This document shows, one piece after another, positions 24,956-37,827 of a stretch of 64,000 nucleotides of DNA. The DNA is from Dipetalonema caudispina. Its lineage: Eukaryota > Nematoda > Chromadorea > Rhabditida > Onchocercidae. Made by a program: the position numbers and the translations under genes. The stretch covers positions 124,001 through 188,000 of the forward strand of contig JABVXV010000047.1 in assembly GCA_013365325.1 (NCBI GenBank), given 5' to 3'. Under the pieces are notes generated by a model, which saw nothing but the letters and a program-made list of their open reading frames with translations, made no database searches and had not been told where the DNA came from. How positions within the stretch are numbered: the stretch's first letter is position 1; each line of letters starts with the position of its first letter.

Positions 24956-27900
24956 TTAATTACCATGTTCATCTGGAATGATGGCTACCATGTCGCTGAT
25001 TTGTCGCTTTTGACGCTGCTGCAGACGAGTTGTCGACGATCGAATTTGTGATCCTTTCCACTTATTAAAACTGGAAATTCTAGAAGCTGGACCACCGCGA
25101 GTTCCAGGTGAAAGCATGAGTGGTGGTGGCAACTTGCCTACCGAAGAAAGTGGCCTTGGTGGTCCGGCTGGTGCAGGAGCCCTCATTTTATTGATCACGA
25201 CGGTATTCTCCATGGTCATCGACATTCGTTGCTTTAACGATGTATCATGATGAAGCCTAATGCTTCCAGCTCTACTGTAAGCATTTGCGATTAATTCTGT
25301 CACAACTTCTACAGGTGTCTGGCCACTTACGGTAGATTGACCAACCACTGCGTTGACCATCTGCTGAACATTTTCCGGATTGTTCGCACCCAGCGCACCA
25401 CGGATATTAGGCGGAGGTTGGGACATATCAGGTGGTGGACAGTTTAAACCTACCGGTCCTGACATGAGATTTGGCGGCGGCGGAGCTATGGAAGATACCA
25501 AATTAGAGGGTCTGGGTCCAGAAGTTATTCCACCAGCAGCCATCGGTGGAGGGGTAGGAAATGCAGGACCAACATTTGGTGCTCGAGGAGGTGGTACCGA
25601 AAAAGTAGGTGGCGGAACATTCATTGAAGGTAAACCGCTCAATACAGTACTGTTTGTCAATACTCCTCCCTTCGTATGTGACAAACTTCTCTGGAGAGTT
25701 GGGTTTGAAGAAAGTCCTGCCCTTGAATCAGCAGAACTGGTTGGTTCGGTATGACTTAATAGATTAGTAGTAATAGATGTACCAACATTTGTTCTTGCAG
25801 TCAATGATGGTGTTAATGGTGGAGGAACCGAGAAATCAGGAGGCGGAACGCTAACTGCAGATGATCCGGAATGTAATGACATTAATGGCTGTGTAGCGGC
25901 AACGGTAGCATTCCCGGGTTGTGGTTGTAAGTTCTGTGAAGCATTGTTGTTCCCAGATAAAGCATTCAACGCGCTACTAGTAGAGGTTGAAGAAATAGGT
26001 TGAATGGTACCAACTGCATGCTCCGAAGGGTATACTGGAGTAGAACCAGTTGGTGCTGGTATTGTTTGCGGTGCCACAATATTCGAACTCTGCATCGTAT
26101 TCAAAAGAACTGTATTCGATAATTTGCTCGGTAATATAGCTGGACCATTTATAGGAGCTGTGCCAAACGGTGGAGGTGGCTCGGAAAGATTTGGAAGAGG
26201 TACTTGCGAGCTGCTTTGAATCTCGCTTGATTTCAAATGAATAAGACTTTCATGATATGTGGTGCTACACAGAGTATTGTCGGTATCCACTGAATTTGAC
26301 ACTGCCCTGAAATATTTTTCTGATTAAAAATTTAATAAAGTAAACAACTGCATTTAATAATTCCATTTTAATGTCAAGTTGATTCAATAAAAGATATAAA
26401 TAATAAATTATATGAGATAAGGGATTAGCAGTGATAGGATCGGCGTGGTTTAAAAGGATAGTTACTCATTGTCACTAAAAAAGTTCCAGCTTATCTAAAC
26501 AACTTAATGGAGACAAATTTTGTCGCTTCCAAATGATTCGATGGATAAACTTCTCCAATTCAAGGGCACTTAATAATTATCATAAAAGAATAAACTGCAG
26601 AAAATACCTCAATGAAACATTCGGGGAAAAATCAGACATCGGAGAAGAAGGCTTATTCGAATGGATGAAACTAGTCGGACCTTGTGATCCCGAATGCATG
26701 AAGCAGTGCTGACTTACTGCTCGTATGCCACCATCATTCTCTGGAAGTGAACATACAAACCGGAAATAAGGAGGATTTAGTCTTGACGAAAATTAACAAA
26801 TTAACGTCCTTACCACTTCAACACTACTCCTCGCATATATTCCAGTATCAGTCAAATAAATTGATGCAACATTCATACAGCACTTACCTCCAGATTCTAT
26901 TTTGTTTAAAGCATTTGTCTGCACCACAGCATACGTTGAGGTTGCTGATTTGTCAGAAGTGTCATAAATTTGTCGTCCGATGGAATGAGATGCCTGATTT
27001 GGACTGGCTGTATTACCAAAGCTCATTAGTGGCGCTGGGCGGTCGCTAAAGCTACCCATCTGAGGTGGCAGATCATTAGCAATCTTCGGAAATAATTCAT
27101 GAGAAGGTCCGCTTCCAGAAAATCTAGAACTACTATCACCGAAGTCTAACCTACTGAATAGAGGCTTAGGACCAAGATCGCAAGCGCTTGTTGAAGGAAT
27201 CATTGAAGCGGACTGATCTAAATGGGCAGGACCGTTCAAGCCAGGAAACAACGGTTTTTTACCGTTGACGGAATGTACTGTCTGTTCCGAACTTGAACCT
27301 GCATGCGGTACACGTTCCACAGCAGTAGTTGGATTCGATACAGCATCGTTCCTTGGTAATGCACCACTGCCCAATCCAATTCGATTTATATCTTCGAATA
27401 TTCCGTGCTCATTCAATCCACCACTGTAAATTGTCCCATTCCTACCACCCAATACTCTCTGTGGATCGCTAGAAACACTTCCGATATCACCGAATCCCAT
27501 TCGTCCTGCAGCGCATCTTTCTTCACTTCGTACAGCGACTTCAGGATCATTACCAGGATTCAGTCGCACGTTAACACTTGTAACCACCTGAGGTGGGTCA
27601 AAAAGACTTGGTAAACGGAACCGTTGCTCCAGTTGAAAAGCAGTCGTTCCTCCGTTCATTTGTAATGGACCTGAAAAGACATGAAAAACAAGTATACAGA
27701 AAAGAATGAATAGTTCTTCCTATTTCCTGTACGTAATTCTCATTCATGAATTTCCTCACACTAAATGAATAGTTCCTCCAACACATCATTGGTTATAAAA
27801 GATAAATTAAAGGAAAATTAGTTCTGACTAAATATGAGAAAAATTTAGCAAAAGAATTGTAAATAGATACTTTGAAATATGAGAATTGATAAAATACCGC

Positions 27901-29049
27901 TAGAAGATGAAGCAGAAGGATGTAAAGTTTGGGGTGGAAGCGGAAGATCCATTCTCAAATGCACCGGAACGCGGATGTATAATTTCTCAATGTCATCCTT
28001 CACCTCCATATATATTTCTCGCAGTGTACTGTGAAATTTCATAAGGATATAAATCACAAATCAACCACTGTTCTTTAATCAATGAAGAAAGATGACAAAT
28101 CATTGGAGATAGGTTTTCATAAAACTATCCACGAGTCGAAAACGATAGACTTAATATAAAAGTAGAATTCAAATTTGTAATACATAAACTACGATTCATG
28201 ACATGTAACAATAATTCATTATATTCTCAACTAAAAACAATGGGTTGTGACAAAACTTATAATTCAGACCACTTACTCAAATTGAGTTTGCCGACCTCGC
28301 TGTAACCGCTGCTGCTCCTTACTGAGGTCACACATTCGTGCTATCACATTTCTGAGTTCTTTGTCGGACATATTAATAGCCTGGAGTAAATAATGGTAAG
28401 GAAAAAACAATTAGGTAGGAAATCATCCATACAACAAAAAAATTTTACCTCACTCTCCTGGACACTGATGAGTTTTTCGACACGTTGACGCAACGTATGA
28501 GGCTGATCATTAGGACGCGCCGGCTCCACAGGTTTACTTATTGGTAACGATGTCACATGGGCAGCTGCAACAGCCTCTCTCAATGGCCTAGGTCGTTCTT
28601 CAACAAGTGTCTGATGACGGTCCTGCTAAAAACATGAAAAGTTAACAGTAACTATCTCAACATAAATTTTCATCCCATAATTAGAAAGTTTATCAAATGA
28701 AAAAAGGCATTCCAAGAATGTGCTTATCGTTTTCTGCTACTGATAAATCGCAAACAGATAAACTTCAAGAGATTACAGATGACGATGGAAGTTGGGTAGA
28801 GGTTTGGTAAGAAATTGTGACAGTAAGGATGGAAGAGTAGAGATGAACAGGATGAACAGTAATACCTCATCACTGCGTTCTTCCCAACGCCTTTTTCTTT
28901 GCCGCCTTTCTTCATCGTTGTCGCGACGCGGTGAATGCTGCAGTTTTGGCGTGCTGAAATCATTAATTTATGCATCTTCTTGAAAAGTATTAAACAAGCA
29001 AATAAATAAATGAATAAGTAAATAAATAAGTAGACAAATAAATAACATG

Positions 29050-29083
<34 letters not shown>

Positions 29084-29836
29084 TATATGAAACTCACGTG
29101 AGAATTTGTCGTTCTTTTCTCTCTCTCTCTCGTCGCTCCATTGATGAACTGCAAAAAACAGCATCTTTTGTTTTGAAAATTGAAACCTACAGAAATTTGA
29201 AAAAGAAACCTGTAGGGATTTACTGCCAAAATTAACTTTTTTATGAAATTGAATTTCACAAGAGGGAGAAATGAAATGTGTTAAGAAATGCATTAGTACT
29301 AACCTCCGCACAGGAAGTTTCGATCTGGAACTGAAACTCATATTCTTTAATTTTTCAAGAGCTGTTTTCTTCGAAACATTAACGTCTGTCTTCACTAATA
29401 TATCATCCTCTCTACGACTTGACTTGCTCGTTTGCTGATCCACTATTTCGCCTTCATCATTTACCACCTAAAATGGGTATTGTGCTAATATTTCGCATTA
29501 CAGGAAAAAAAATACTATAAACAAATATTCGTAACATAGTGCACTACCAAATACTAAATTCTCTTTCCAGTCGTGTCAAAATAAACTTACATCACAATTG
29601 GACGCATCGCTGACTTCGCCATCTTCTTGCTCCATGGCTTCCACTTGGATTGGAAATTCCTTTAACTCAGTTTTTGATTACTGCGATGTACATTTACACA
29701 AATATCCGAAATACAAATGCGATAACAGAATAGTAGTGCAGTTTCCCGAAGCAGAATAGCAGTGTTTTGGAAAGAACAATAAACAAACCTTATTCATAAG
29801 TGATTCCGCAAGACCTTCCTCTTCTGCCCCAATCAT
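24956..29836 (-). CDS. Large proline-rich, probably disordered nuclear protein (about 1034 aa), family not recognised
   Basis: Exons on the minus strand: 29836-29789, 29665-29591, 29467-29304, 29148-29098, 28953-28866, 28625-28449, 28380-28277, 28028-27898, 27670-26888, 26740-26608 and 26306-24956 (stop). All junctions agree in phase. The N-terminus is acidic (EDGEVSDASNCD, DEGEIVDQQ), followed by basic charged helix (MERRERERKE, ERRQRKRRWEERSDE) of the sort common in RNA-processing proteins. A conserved-looking helical segment comes next (SDKELRNVIARMCDLSKEQQ, then TLREIYMEVKDDIEKLY). The last 700 residues are low complexity, rich in Ser, Pro, Asn and Gly, with repeated PPPxFSVPPP-like units. 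The start is uncertain: I chose the ATG at 29836. An acceptor at 29856 suggests yet another 5' exon, and an internal ATG at 29635 is the fallback. Function cannot be assigned from sequence. Confidence 0.78.
29049..29088. repeat. (AT)n microsatellite in an intron
   Basis: An interrupted AT run just downstream of the donor at 29097 in the proline-rich gene, followed by AAATA-type short repeats (28995-29045). Confidence 0.95.
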
Positions 29837-29899
29837 ATAGTCGGTTGCTGAAGATCTGCTATCCCGATAAAAAGATAAGTAAAGGAATTAGTGGAGTGA

Positions 29900-31470
29900 A
29901 ACTGGAATACACTGCTGCTTGTTTTTTGCCGATCAGCACGACCGTAGTCCTGGAAGACGCCAGTCTTTTACAATGAGGAAACCTACCATAACTAACAGAT
30001 AAACATAACTTCGAGAAAAAAAGAGAAGGGATAAACGAACTTATCAAGAAATTGATTACTCGGCCAGATCCTTTGATGCGATAAATAGCATACTGCAATA
30101 TGAATACCATCCCTTAATCTGAAACACAGCATTTCTGAACTGTCATTTCAAAAATCATAAAGTTTAGGCAGAATCATCGTTTTTGACTAAAACAGCAGAA
30201 TGAGGACCTCCTGACCTGAATACATTCAACTTTACTTTTATTTTCAGTTTTCTTTACTGGACATTTTTGCAATACTTGTCCTACTCATCTCAATCAACAC
30301 AACAAAAAAGGGAAAAAAAATTTCTACAACCTATTATATATGCCACAACAAACAGAAATGTAAAATGAGGCCTACTATTTCAGTCAACAAAATACCGATA
30401 AGCTATGTAGACATATTTAACAGAAAAATGCCTACAAAATAATAAAATTAAAGTCTGAAGCATTATTTAAAAACTAACAGTAAAGATGAGTTGTTTCTCG
30501 AAAGAAATTATCGTTTTTAATCGACTTCACAAAAGCACTTCATGTATTTCAACAAAAAACCGTCAATTCTTCCAATAAGTTACGTCTCACACCTGAAATA
30601 CCTGAACTGCAATGATTCTCCGACTTCGATGCTCATAAATGTGGCAAAGAGTCAGGTGAACCTCTATTCCAAATTAGTCCATAGTTTTTCTAATATATCC
30701 ATCAGAATGATAAAAGATAACGCACAAATAGAATCATTAGTATCAACTGTACAACAGCACAATTCTCACCCATTAACTTCTAACTTCTAACCACTCCATT
30801 TTACGCAGTGGTTTTAACGGCCGCGTTTTATTAACAGCAGTGAAAAGTAGACACTATGAAAATATACGTACGATGCATAGTGGTGAGCGAAGATCGATTG
30901 GTGCTCGCTGATACCGGGAGGAGAGTGCGGAAGTGGGAGTAGAGTGACGGGGGAAAGATGGATAGGTGAGGGCGGGGTAAAATGAGAATGTTGAGACGGG
31001 TAAAGGAAAGCTGCCTGTTGGGTTCTATCTATCTGTATCAGATACTGATTTTTCAATTGTGGCATTTTTCAATTTTCTTCTTAAATCATTTAATAATTAA
31101 GATAATTGATAATAGCCTGCTCCTTAGTGACTTACAGTGTGTATGGAATTTGCGAGGAGGAAGTAAATGTAAAATAGATCAAAAGCATCAAATTTTACTG
31201 ATAAATGAAAGCAGAATCATCAAAATCTTCAAATGATTTTTGCTCCCTGCTGAAAGCACTCATTGTATTGGTCATGAGCTTTCATTCAGCTACCTCATAA
31301 TGTAACTGTAATGACCAAATTTGTCAATTTTAGGCTTATTGTTCGATTCTTATTCATACTAGTAAACTTGTAGTATTTCTCATTTCTTCAGTTAAGTTTT
31401 AGTTGGTAATTTCATTAGATCAATAGTTAGTTACTTGACAAAATACAAGAAGTGAGTATGAAGTACGACA
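29900..31470. other. 5' flank of the proline-rich gene, no gene called
   Basis: This probably holds the promoter and any 5' exon of the minus-strand gene that starts near 29836. The segment 30840-30990 is locally G-rich on plus. Short frames on both strands show no domain. I could not find a convincing upstream exon that supplies the two-base carry required by the acceptor at 29856. Confidence 0.4.
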
Positions 31471-31479
31471 TGATGACAG

Positions 31480-31982
31480 TCTGCTTTGTACCGTATTATT
31501 GACGACCAGAAGATGCTGGCCGAAAGAGCTACACCTATTCCGCACAATACGATTGTTTGGAAGGTGTTGGATAACGAAGCAAGGGATGATAAGATTCATG
31601 TTTACAAGAACAAACCCTCTCCATTAGATAAGAGCGGTTGTAGATGACGTTATGGATGAAAATGATGTATTAGCTATCTTCCAAATGATAGAATATCGCG
31701 AAGTGCTTCATTTCGTGATTAATATCATCAAATAGGTTTGTTAAACGTTGATAATTATATCTGATATATCTTTAAGAACACCTCTGATTTACTAGGTGGA
31801 CGGATGGAAGTATTATTTCACATTTAAATTATAAATACGTAGTCAAAGTAAAATCAGCTTTTCCAGTCAATGATTATTTTGTAAATAGATGGATGTGACT
31901 CTCGTTTTGGTCATTGCAGGCCATTCCGAAATCGGACGTAATCCACGTCAAAAAAAGTGGCGTACTACTTTTTTATTGTTGA
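31480..31982 (+). pseudogene. Coding-like stretch with a frame break, unknown family
   Basis: From an acceptor-like ACAG at 31476-31479 a frame reads SALYRIIDDQKMLAERATPI... and then ...HVYKNKPSPLDK, and stops at 31645. A second frame, shifted by one base, starts at about 31634 and reads VVDDVMDENDVLAIFQMIEY..., ending at 31735. The two look like parts of one globular protein interrupted by a one-base shift. A further exon-like piece, 31920-31982, follows a TTGCAG acceptor (AIPKSDVIHVKKSGVLLFYC, then stop). No start codon or upstream exon is clear. It may be a decayed gene, a sequencing indel in a live gene, or chance; I do not recognise the family. Confidence 0.35.
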
Positions 31983-32826
31983 AATATTATCATAGCCTTG
32001 TTGTGGCATTTCCTACTGATTCTAAATATCACCAACTTGTTTTTGGACTGATTTAGTCTAGTCTTAATTCGAGTAGTTTTGTGGTTTAAAGAACCCGAAT
32101 ATTTTGATTAGAAAGGCACGCAGCTAATTTGAAATGTGAAATATTGGTATAATTATGACCAAAATCTTGTTGTGGCATCCAGTGATCTTTATTCACTCCC
32201 CACCGCAATTGTCACAACAAACATAAAATCACACATTTACTATGCCAAGAAATCCAGACATACCCTGCTCCAGTCGGAGTCATGAATTTGAGCTCCCTGG
32301 AAAGTTCAATGCAAAATTTACATTTCGTGAAAGTGTATATTCCATATCATTTGCGAGAAAATTAAGTTTTTAAAATGGATCATTTCCACAAATGCATTAA
32401 ACAAGTTGGAAACAATTATTCCTGTTAGAGGAAAGAAACATAAATGAAAGAAAAAAGAGAAAAAAAACGTTGCAAGTTTGTAGCATAGCAATTGTTTCTC
32501 ACTTAAACAATTATAAAAATGAAATAATATCTGGATTATTTAAATAAGCATGGCATTTACATCATTGTTTGCAGCCACAAACATGTAATAGTACCCCGTT
32601 GTTCGCACTGCTGCAAACTTGCTGGTTAAGACAATAGGTGGTTAAATCCAAATTGGACAAATACAGGTAACTGGGTCAAAAATTGTGGTCTTAAGAAAAT
32701 AGCCTTAAATATTAACAACAAATTTATCCCACTGTCAGATAATTTGTTCCAAGTGATACATCGTCCATTTCATTATTAATTTTAAGGACAAACCTTATAA
32801 GGCATTGTACCCTGAAATACTCAGGC

Positions 32827-32874
32827 ATAATTTTTTGTATGCTGTAAATTATTTGGCAGCATACAAAAAATTAT
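32827..32874. repeat. Perfect 18-bp inverted repeat with 12-nt loop
   Basis: Left arm 32827-32844 and right arm 32857-32874 (CAGCATACAAAAAATTAT) are exact reverse complements. The hairpin lies about 160-210 bp past the stop codon of the GPCR gene on the minus strand, so it may be in its 3' UTR or just beyond it. Confidence 0.9.
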
Positions 32875-33035
32875 TGTAATTGAGTTGATGTTGTTTTGAA
32901 GCAAGGAAGTGATCGAGTAGATTACTGAGCTGTTTGATGTGTAAAAAAGATGTGTGTTATATTGTTGGTAAATTGTCGATATGATGGGAAGGAAAAGTTT
33001 CAACCAAAAACTTGAGATAAGATAATGAATGTGAA

Positions 33036-36000
33036 TTAATAATGGTCATTCAAGTCAATTTTAGCCTCTTCTGATTTCACGTCATCGTCACCTTTTCCCA
33101 TAAATTGCGCATTAATAGCTGGAGCATTTCGCGTGGTAATCACCACATCTGTCGCTGATCGATTGTATTTCAATCGATCACGATTGTACCTTGCTGGCGT
33201 TGCCCAATCGAATATTTGTAAAATCTTCCTAAAAATATCACATTTAATAATTAATTAGTTGTTTTAAAGATCCTTGATAAGAGGATAGAAGCATAGGACT
33301 ATGAAAAACATGTTGCAAGGAAGAGTGGAAATTTAGAACAAAAAAAACAAGACTTGTAATCAAATATTAAGCAAAAAGTTATGTAAGAGATTATCAAATT
33401 TTTTCTGTTCAGCTTCTGAAAAAATGTTTCGACCAAGTTATAAAAAATTAAATATACCGAATTCACAAAATATGGTTAAATGAATTCTCCTTGAAAGCTT
33501 GAATTTTCTCTTTTATGATATGGTACCATTCAATTCGCTGCCATGAAAATTCAGAACTACCATTTGAATCCAAATGGATTTTACCCAGAAAATCTTTTGA
33601 AATTTTCAATTACCCTTTTTAAAACGGAGAGGGAAGATACGTGTAAAGTGAAATTCAGGAGAAACATAGAATAAATCACAGTTATATTAGAAAATAGCAA
33701 CTATATGCAACTAATTAATCATTGCTGACCGCTTTATATATCTATTCCAAATAATTACCTTATTGCTGCTTCATAGAACATGACAAATTGTTGCCGGAAA
33801 TTTTGATTGAAGAATGCGTATGAGACAGGATTTAAACATGCGGAACCCATTGCGATCAAATGACACATCGCAAACAAGGGCACAGAAAATTCGACAATTC
33901 CAAATGTATTAAGTACATGAAAGACGTTTAGTGGTAGCCATGCTACAGCAAAAACGATCACCACGCAAATAAGCAATAAGTGTGTACGTCGTTGTCGTCC
34001 TGCCACTAATCTGTACATTCCTATTCATTTGGTTTCCAAGAAAAAAAAATTAGTATTCTCACATAATCATTAATTTTGTTAGATTAATTTTTTAATTTGA
34101 AGCTGAGTTTGGTTAATATCCTTTCTTGAAAGATATTAGAAGCGTTAATCTAATAGCCTAATCTTAATTTATTAATTTGTTATCGAATAATTTTCGGATG
34201 CTTAATCGCTATAATTGTGCAAGGTCATGACGATACAGACATATTCTTAAAACCGAGCAAGCCAGAACACTGTCATTAATTGAATCGTTAAATTTAGACG
34301 AATCCGATTAGCTCACCGGAACTTGAGTAGGGAGAAATCAAACAGGAGTGTATGAAAAAAGGCACCAGAAACCTGCCTCAGTGAGTGGTGAACGTATGAT
34401 CTTGTCTAACGTGAAGTTATGCCATTATCCAGTGACTCACTTTCTGATTAACTAAACAATTTTACAGCTTTGGTAATTTAATTAATATCTTATCTTATTC
34501 TAATATTAGAGAAAATAACACCTGTCTTATTTTTGATACAAATGAATATGAAATCTCACTTTCTCCTTTCGTTATTGATAGCATTTGCGGTGAAAGTGGA
34601 AGAAGCCAGACGGCTGTTCATCCTAATTTGCATCCTCATAGCAATGGTACTATATGCAAAGACAATTGATATTAATGGGAATGCATACTGTGTTAACAAT
34701 ACTGCCAAAGTATATGCTCGCTTACTTATAGGCATCTAAAATCATTCCATCGAATCTATTCTGAGAAATCTGATATCAGTCTATTGAAGTGTTAGAACGA
34801 CGACTTCATGAGAAGTAAGTTTTATTGTTCTCGAAAATTTATTTTTCTTTTTTTCTACTCTACTTTCCTCGAGAGCAGAATGCAATCTCAAAAAGTCCGT
34901 CATAATTGAAGAATGATGGCGATAGAATTTGGCGATACAACAGAACATACCAAATTCCAAATTTCATTCTTCTCATGACAGATCTTTAAGGAAATGCCGC
35001 ATTTGTCATCATCGAACACTGTGTTCAAGTCCGAAGTTATCAGTAACGGTAATGCTAATGCGATTGAGATCACCCATATCAAGGAAAATAATAATAGGGC
35101 CAAATTATGCTGACGTTTTCGTTTTGTTGGAAATATGATTACTACGCAGCTGAAAAACATTTTAATTCTCAATAGCGCCAACATTTTGTATTTTTCGAAA
35201 AAATCCAACCATATTTCTATTCACGTCAGACTTATACCAATGCGACAAATGCAGTTGATTTCCCAAAACAATTTCTAAATTGCGGTTCCTTAAGGCCTCG
35301 CTGAGCAACTGCACAAATTTGTAAAAACTAATTACCGGTCGAGAGCAATTGCTGCTATAGAAAAGGTTGATAAAAAAATACCAAAGCCAAGTAAAGAACC
35401 GGTTATTTTGCACATTGCTAAGCCGAATGGCCAGAATGTATATAACACCTAGAAAAACAAGTTTTCTTTTCCATCATTTTGATGTGAATGAAGTAAACAA
35501 GAGCATAAAATTTAAACATGAACTAGGATTTTGAAGTTAAATAAAATGAAAATCATGTAAGTTGAATTATATGAGACTTTTTTTTAACTTCATATTTCTT
35601 TTTCCAGTCATTCGTATTCGAGGATGGAATTTTTAGCAAGTGTTTAATTATTAAAGCAATTAAGTGACTTTCAAGAATATATTTCAAAATTGGAATGATA
35701 AAACAGTTTTGCAAATAATAAAACTGAAGATGAGGAAAGTGAAACAAATTTATTCTCACTGTATAAGAGGTGATTGGAGCTGCGATAGTGCAGATGAAAA
35801 AATCGGATAAAGCCAGGTTAAGGATGAAAAAATTTCTTGTTGTCCTGATTTGTGGATTGTAAAGGACAGCAATAATAGTAAGCATATTCCCAAATGCTCC
35901 AAATAATATAACAACTACGTAGGCTGCTGTGATACACCATCCGAGCTGCAAATAAGATACTTCCAAATATTTTTTTTGTATTACTCACCCCTCAAATCTT

Positions 36001-37827
36001 TTATTAAATTCACATGATATCCTAGAAATTCCTTGTTTTCAAACTACAAAAGTAGTTACTTTCAAAATTATTTTTATGAATTATAATTTAAGAACTGCAA
36101 TTGAATATTCTAAGAAATGTTTCGCAATTTAATCAAATATGTAATAAACGCAAGTAAGAATGCGATTGTATTGCAAGGCTACAAGAATTAGTCATAACAA
36201 AATTTGATTTTCAATTCAAATTCTTCAGTCATGTTGCTTTTAAGCCAGACGAAGTTTGTCTTTCCTACCAAAAAGCAATGTTGGAATATTGATATTATAC
36301 TTAAGTTATTGGTTAATGTTCTATTATCTGTAAGGTTAGAAACTCCAAAGTAAATTAAAGATACAATTTTTGGCTTATATGACTTCAAGGCAAAGCTCAC
36401 AATAAAGATATGCAGGATAGCGCTTAAATATTCGTCTCTAGGAAAGAACGTTTCAATTCTTGCAATACAAAAATCTCAGTATTCCGATACTTTTAAATTT
36501 CTGAACGCCATCCCACCAATTTCTACAATTTATTAACTTTCATCTTTGTATGAGAACTTTGTTGTTTTGTTCATTGTTTACCAACACATTTTGGAAGCGA
36601 TTTCTCATCCAAGTTTCATTGAGCCATCTATCTCGAAGAAATTTACCTACCAAGTAGCTTCATCAAATTTCAAAGCAATATTGGGTACAATACATTAAAT
36701 ATATGAAATAATAATTAAACTTTGTTCAGCTAGTTTAATCTTAAAACAGAAATTCCTGTAAAAACGACAAAAGAGATGCCTCATTCTATTACAGTACACC
36801 ACAATCAGCCATATTTTATAGCCATTCATGTGATAGAAATTATGTTGTTAGCAGTGTTCATAAGAATTACTAAAAATAATTCACAGGATATTTTTACTCC
36901 ATAACTATCAACCCTGTTTGAAACAAATTTTATGTTGTGAGACTCGGCATTTGAAATAGTAAAAAAACTCGTCAAACCGCTATGTGATATATATAAACTT
37001 TTCCTATTAATTTTCTTTATTTTGAGAAAAAAGTATATAAATCTTGAAAACTTGTAAGATTTCCATATTACAGATCAATATTTATTGAAATGAAGTAGCT
37101 TTCCTGAAATACTCCTTCGAAAGCCTCAAATCTCTACTTGGGGGAATTGTATACATCCATGAACAAAGGAGACTGATTCGATTTGAACCTTTCTCATACT
37201 CCCTTAATTAAATGAAGTACAAAAAGCCTTCAATTCATCTGCAATAATAATATGACGATTTGTTAACCAATCCGAATTGCAAGCAAGAATTGAACTTCAA
37301 ATAGCATTCTTTATAGAAGCTTTTACAAGAATTACATGGTAGTTATAACTTAAACATTTTATTTGATATCAACCGAATCAACGTCAGATTTTCCGATGGC
37401 TAATATCGACGGATAGGCTCAAACCAATAACCATCATCCGACCTGACATAATTAGTAGAAGAGCGCTGAACAACTAATTTCCTTAAGTATTTTTGACAAA
37501 TAATAGCTGAAAAGAAGTCTTTCCACAAATTTGAATGAAAGGATGGGTAAATAGTTATTATAACAGACTTAATAGATATGAAAAAATTATATTTAAGACA
37601 TCAGGAAACTTATCTTTCCAAATTAAGGTCTCATCGAGTAAAGTTCGTATAAGATCTGTGCAAAAAGGCCGATAATAGGTCCGGGTGCTTAAAAAGAACT
37701 GTCTATTTAGATATATTGGTAATACCTGAGCAGAAGCATGGTTTGTACCCTCAAGAACAATATCATCCCTAAAATAAGAATCGATTCGAGTGAAAATCTG
37801 CCGCCACTCATCGCAATCATCCTTCAT
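33036..37827 (-). CDS. Class A (rhodopsin-type) neuropeptide receptor, NPY/NPF-like (about 401 aa)
   Basis: Seven-helix plasma-membrane receptor; the family couples peptide binding to G proteins. Exons: 37842-37726 (ATG at 37827; ATNHASAQ-like N-terminus with a DEWRQIF segment), 35945-35760 (TM1-2; GNMLTII and LNLALSDFF), 35448-35336 (TM3; WPFGLAMC), 35149-34951 (TM4 and loop 2), 34720-34560 (TM5; QYAFPLISIVFAYS), 34010-33759 (TM6-7; FAVAWLPLN and LNPVSYAFF) and 33228-33036 (tail). Phases agree throughout. The Cys after WPFGLAM and a Cys in loop 2 (DDDKCG) can form the usual disulfide. The motif at the end of TM3 reads DRC, not DRY. TM5 uses a weak acceptor (GTAAG) at 34721. The first intron is 1.8 kb and carries a dispersed repeat. 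The acceptor before 37842 suggests an upstream or spliced-leader exon. Confidence 0.87.
37278..37541 (+). repeat. Dispersed repeat, copy 1 (about 264 bp)
   Basis: It runs from GCAAGCAAGAAT to TTTGAATGAAAG and is closely similar, with small indels, to 41390-41643 in the same orientation. It lies in the first intron of the GPCR gene. There is no coding capacity, consistent with a short non-autonomous element or an old segmental copy. Confidence 0.88.

Noticed and set aside
25380..26219. Gly-rich plus-strand frames
   Set aside because: They are antisense shadows of the proline-rich last exon.
28990..29467. Very long minus frame running from an exon of the proline-rich gene through the AT microsatellite
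   Set aside because: It is intron read-through; the donor at 29303 and acceptor at 29149 interrupt it and the Tyr/Ile run is translated microsatellite.
34533..34739. Hydrophobic plus frame that looks like a membrane protein
   Set aside because: It is antisense to the TM5 exon of the GPCR gene.
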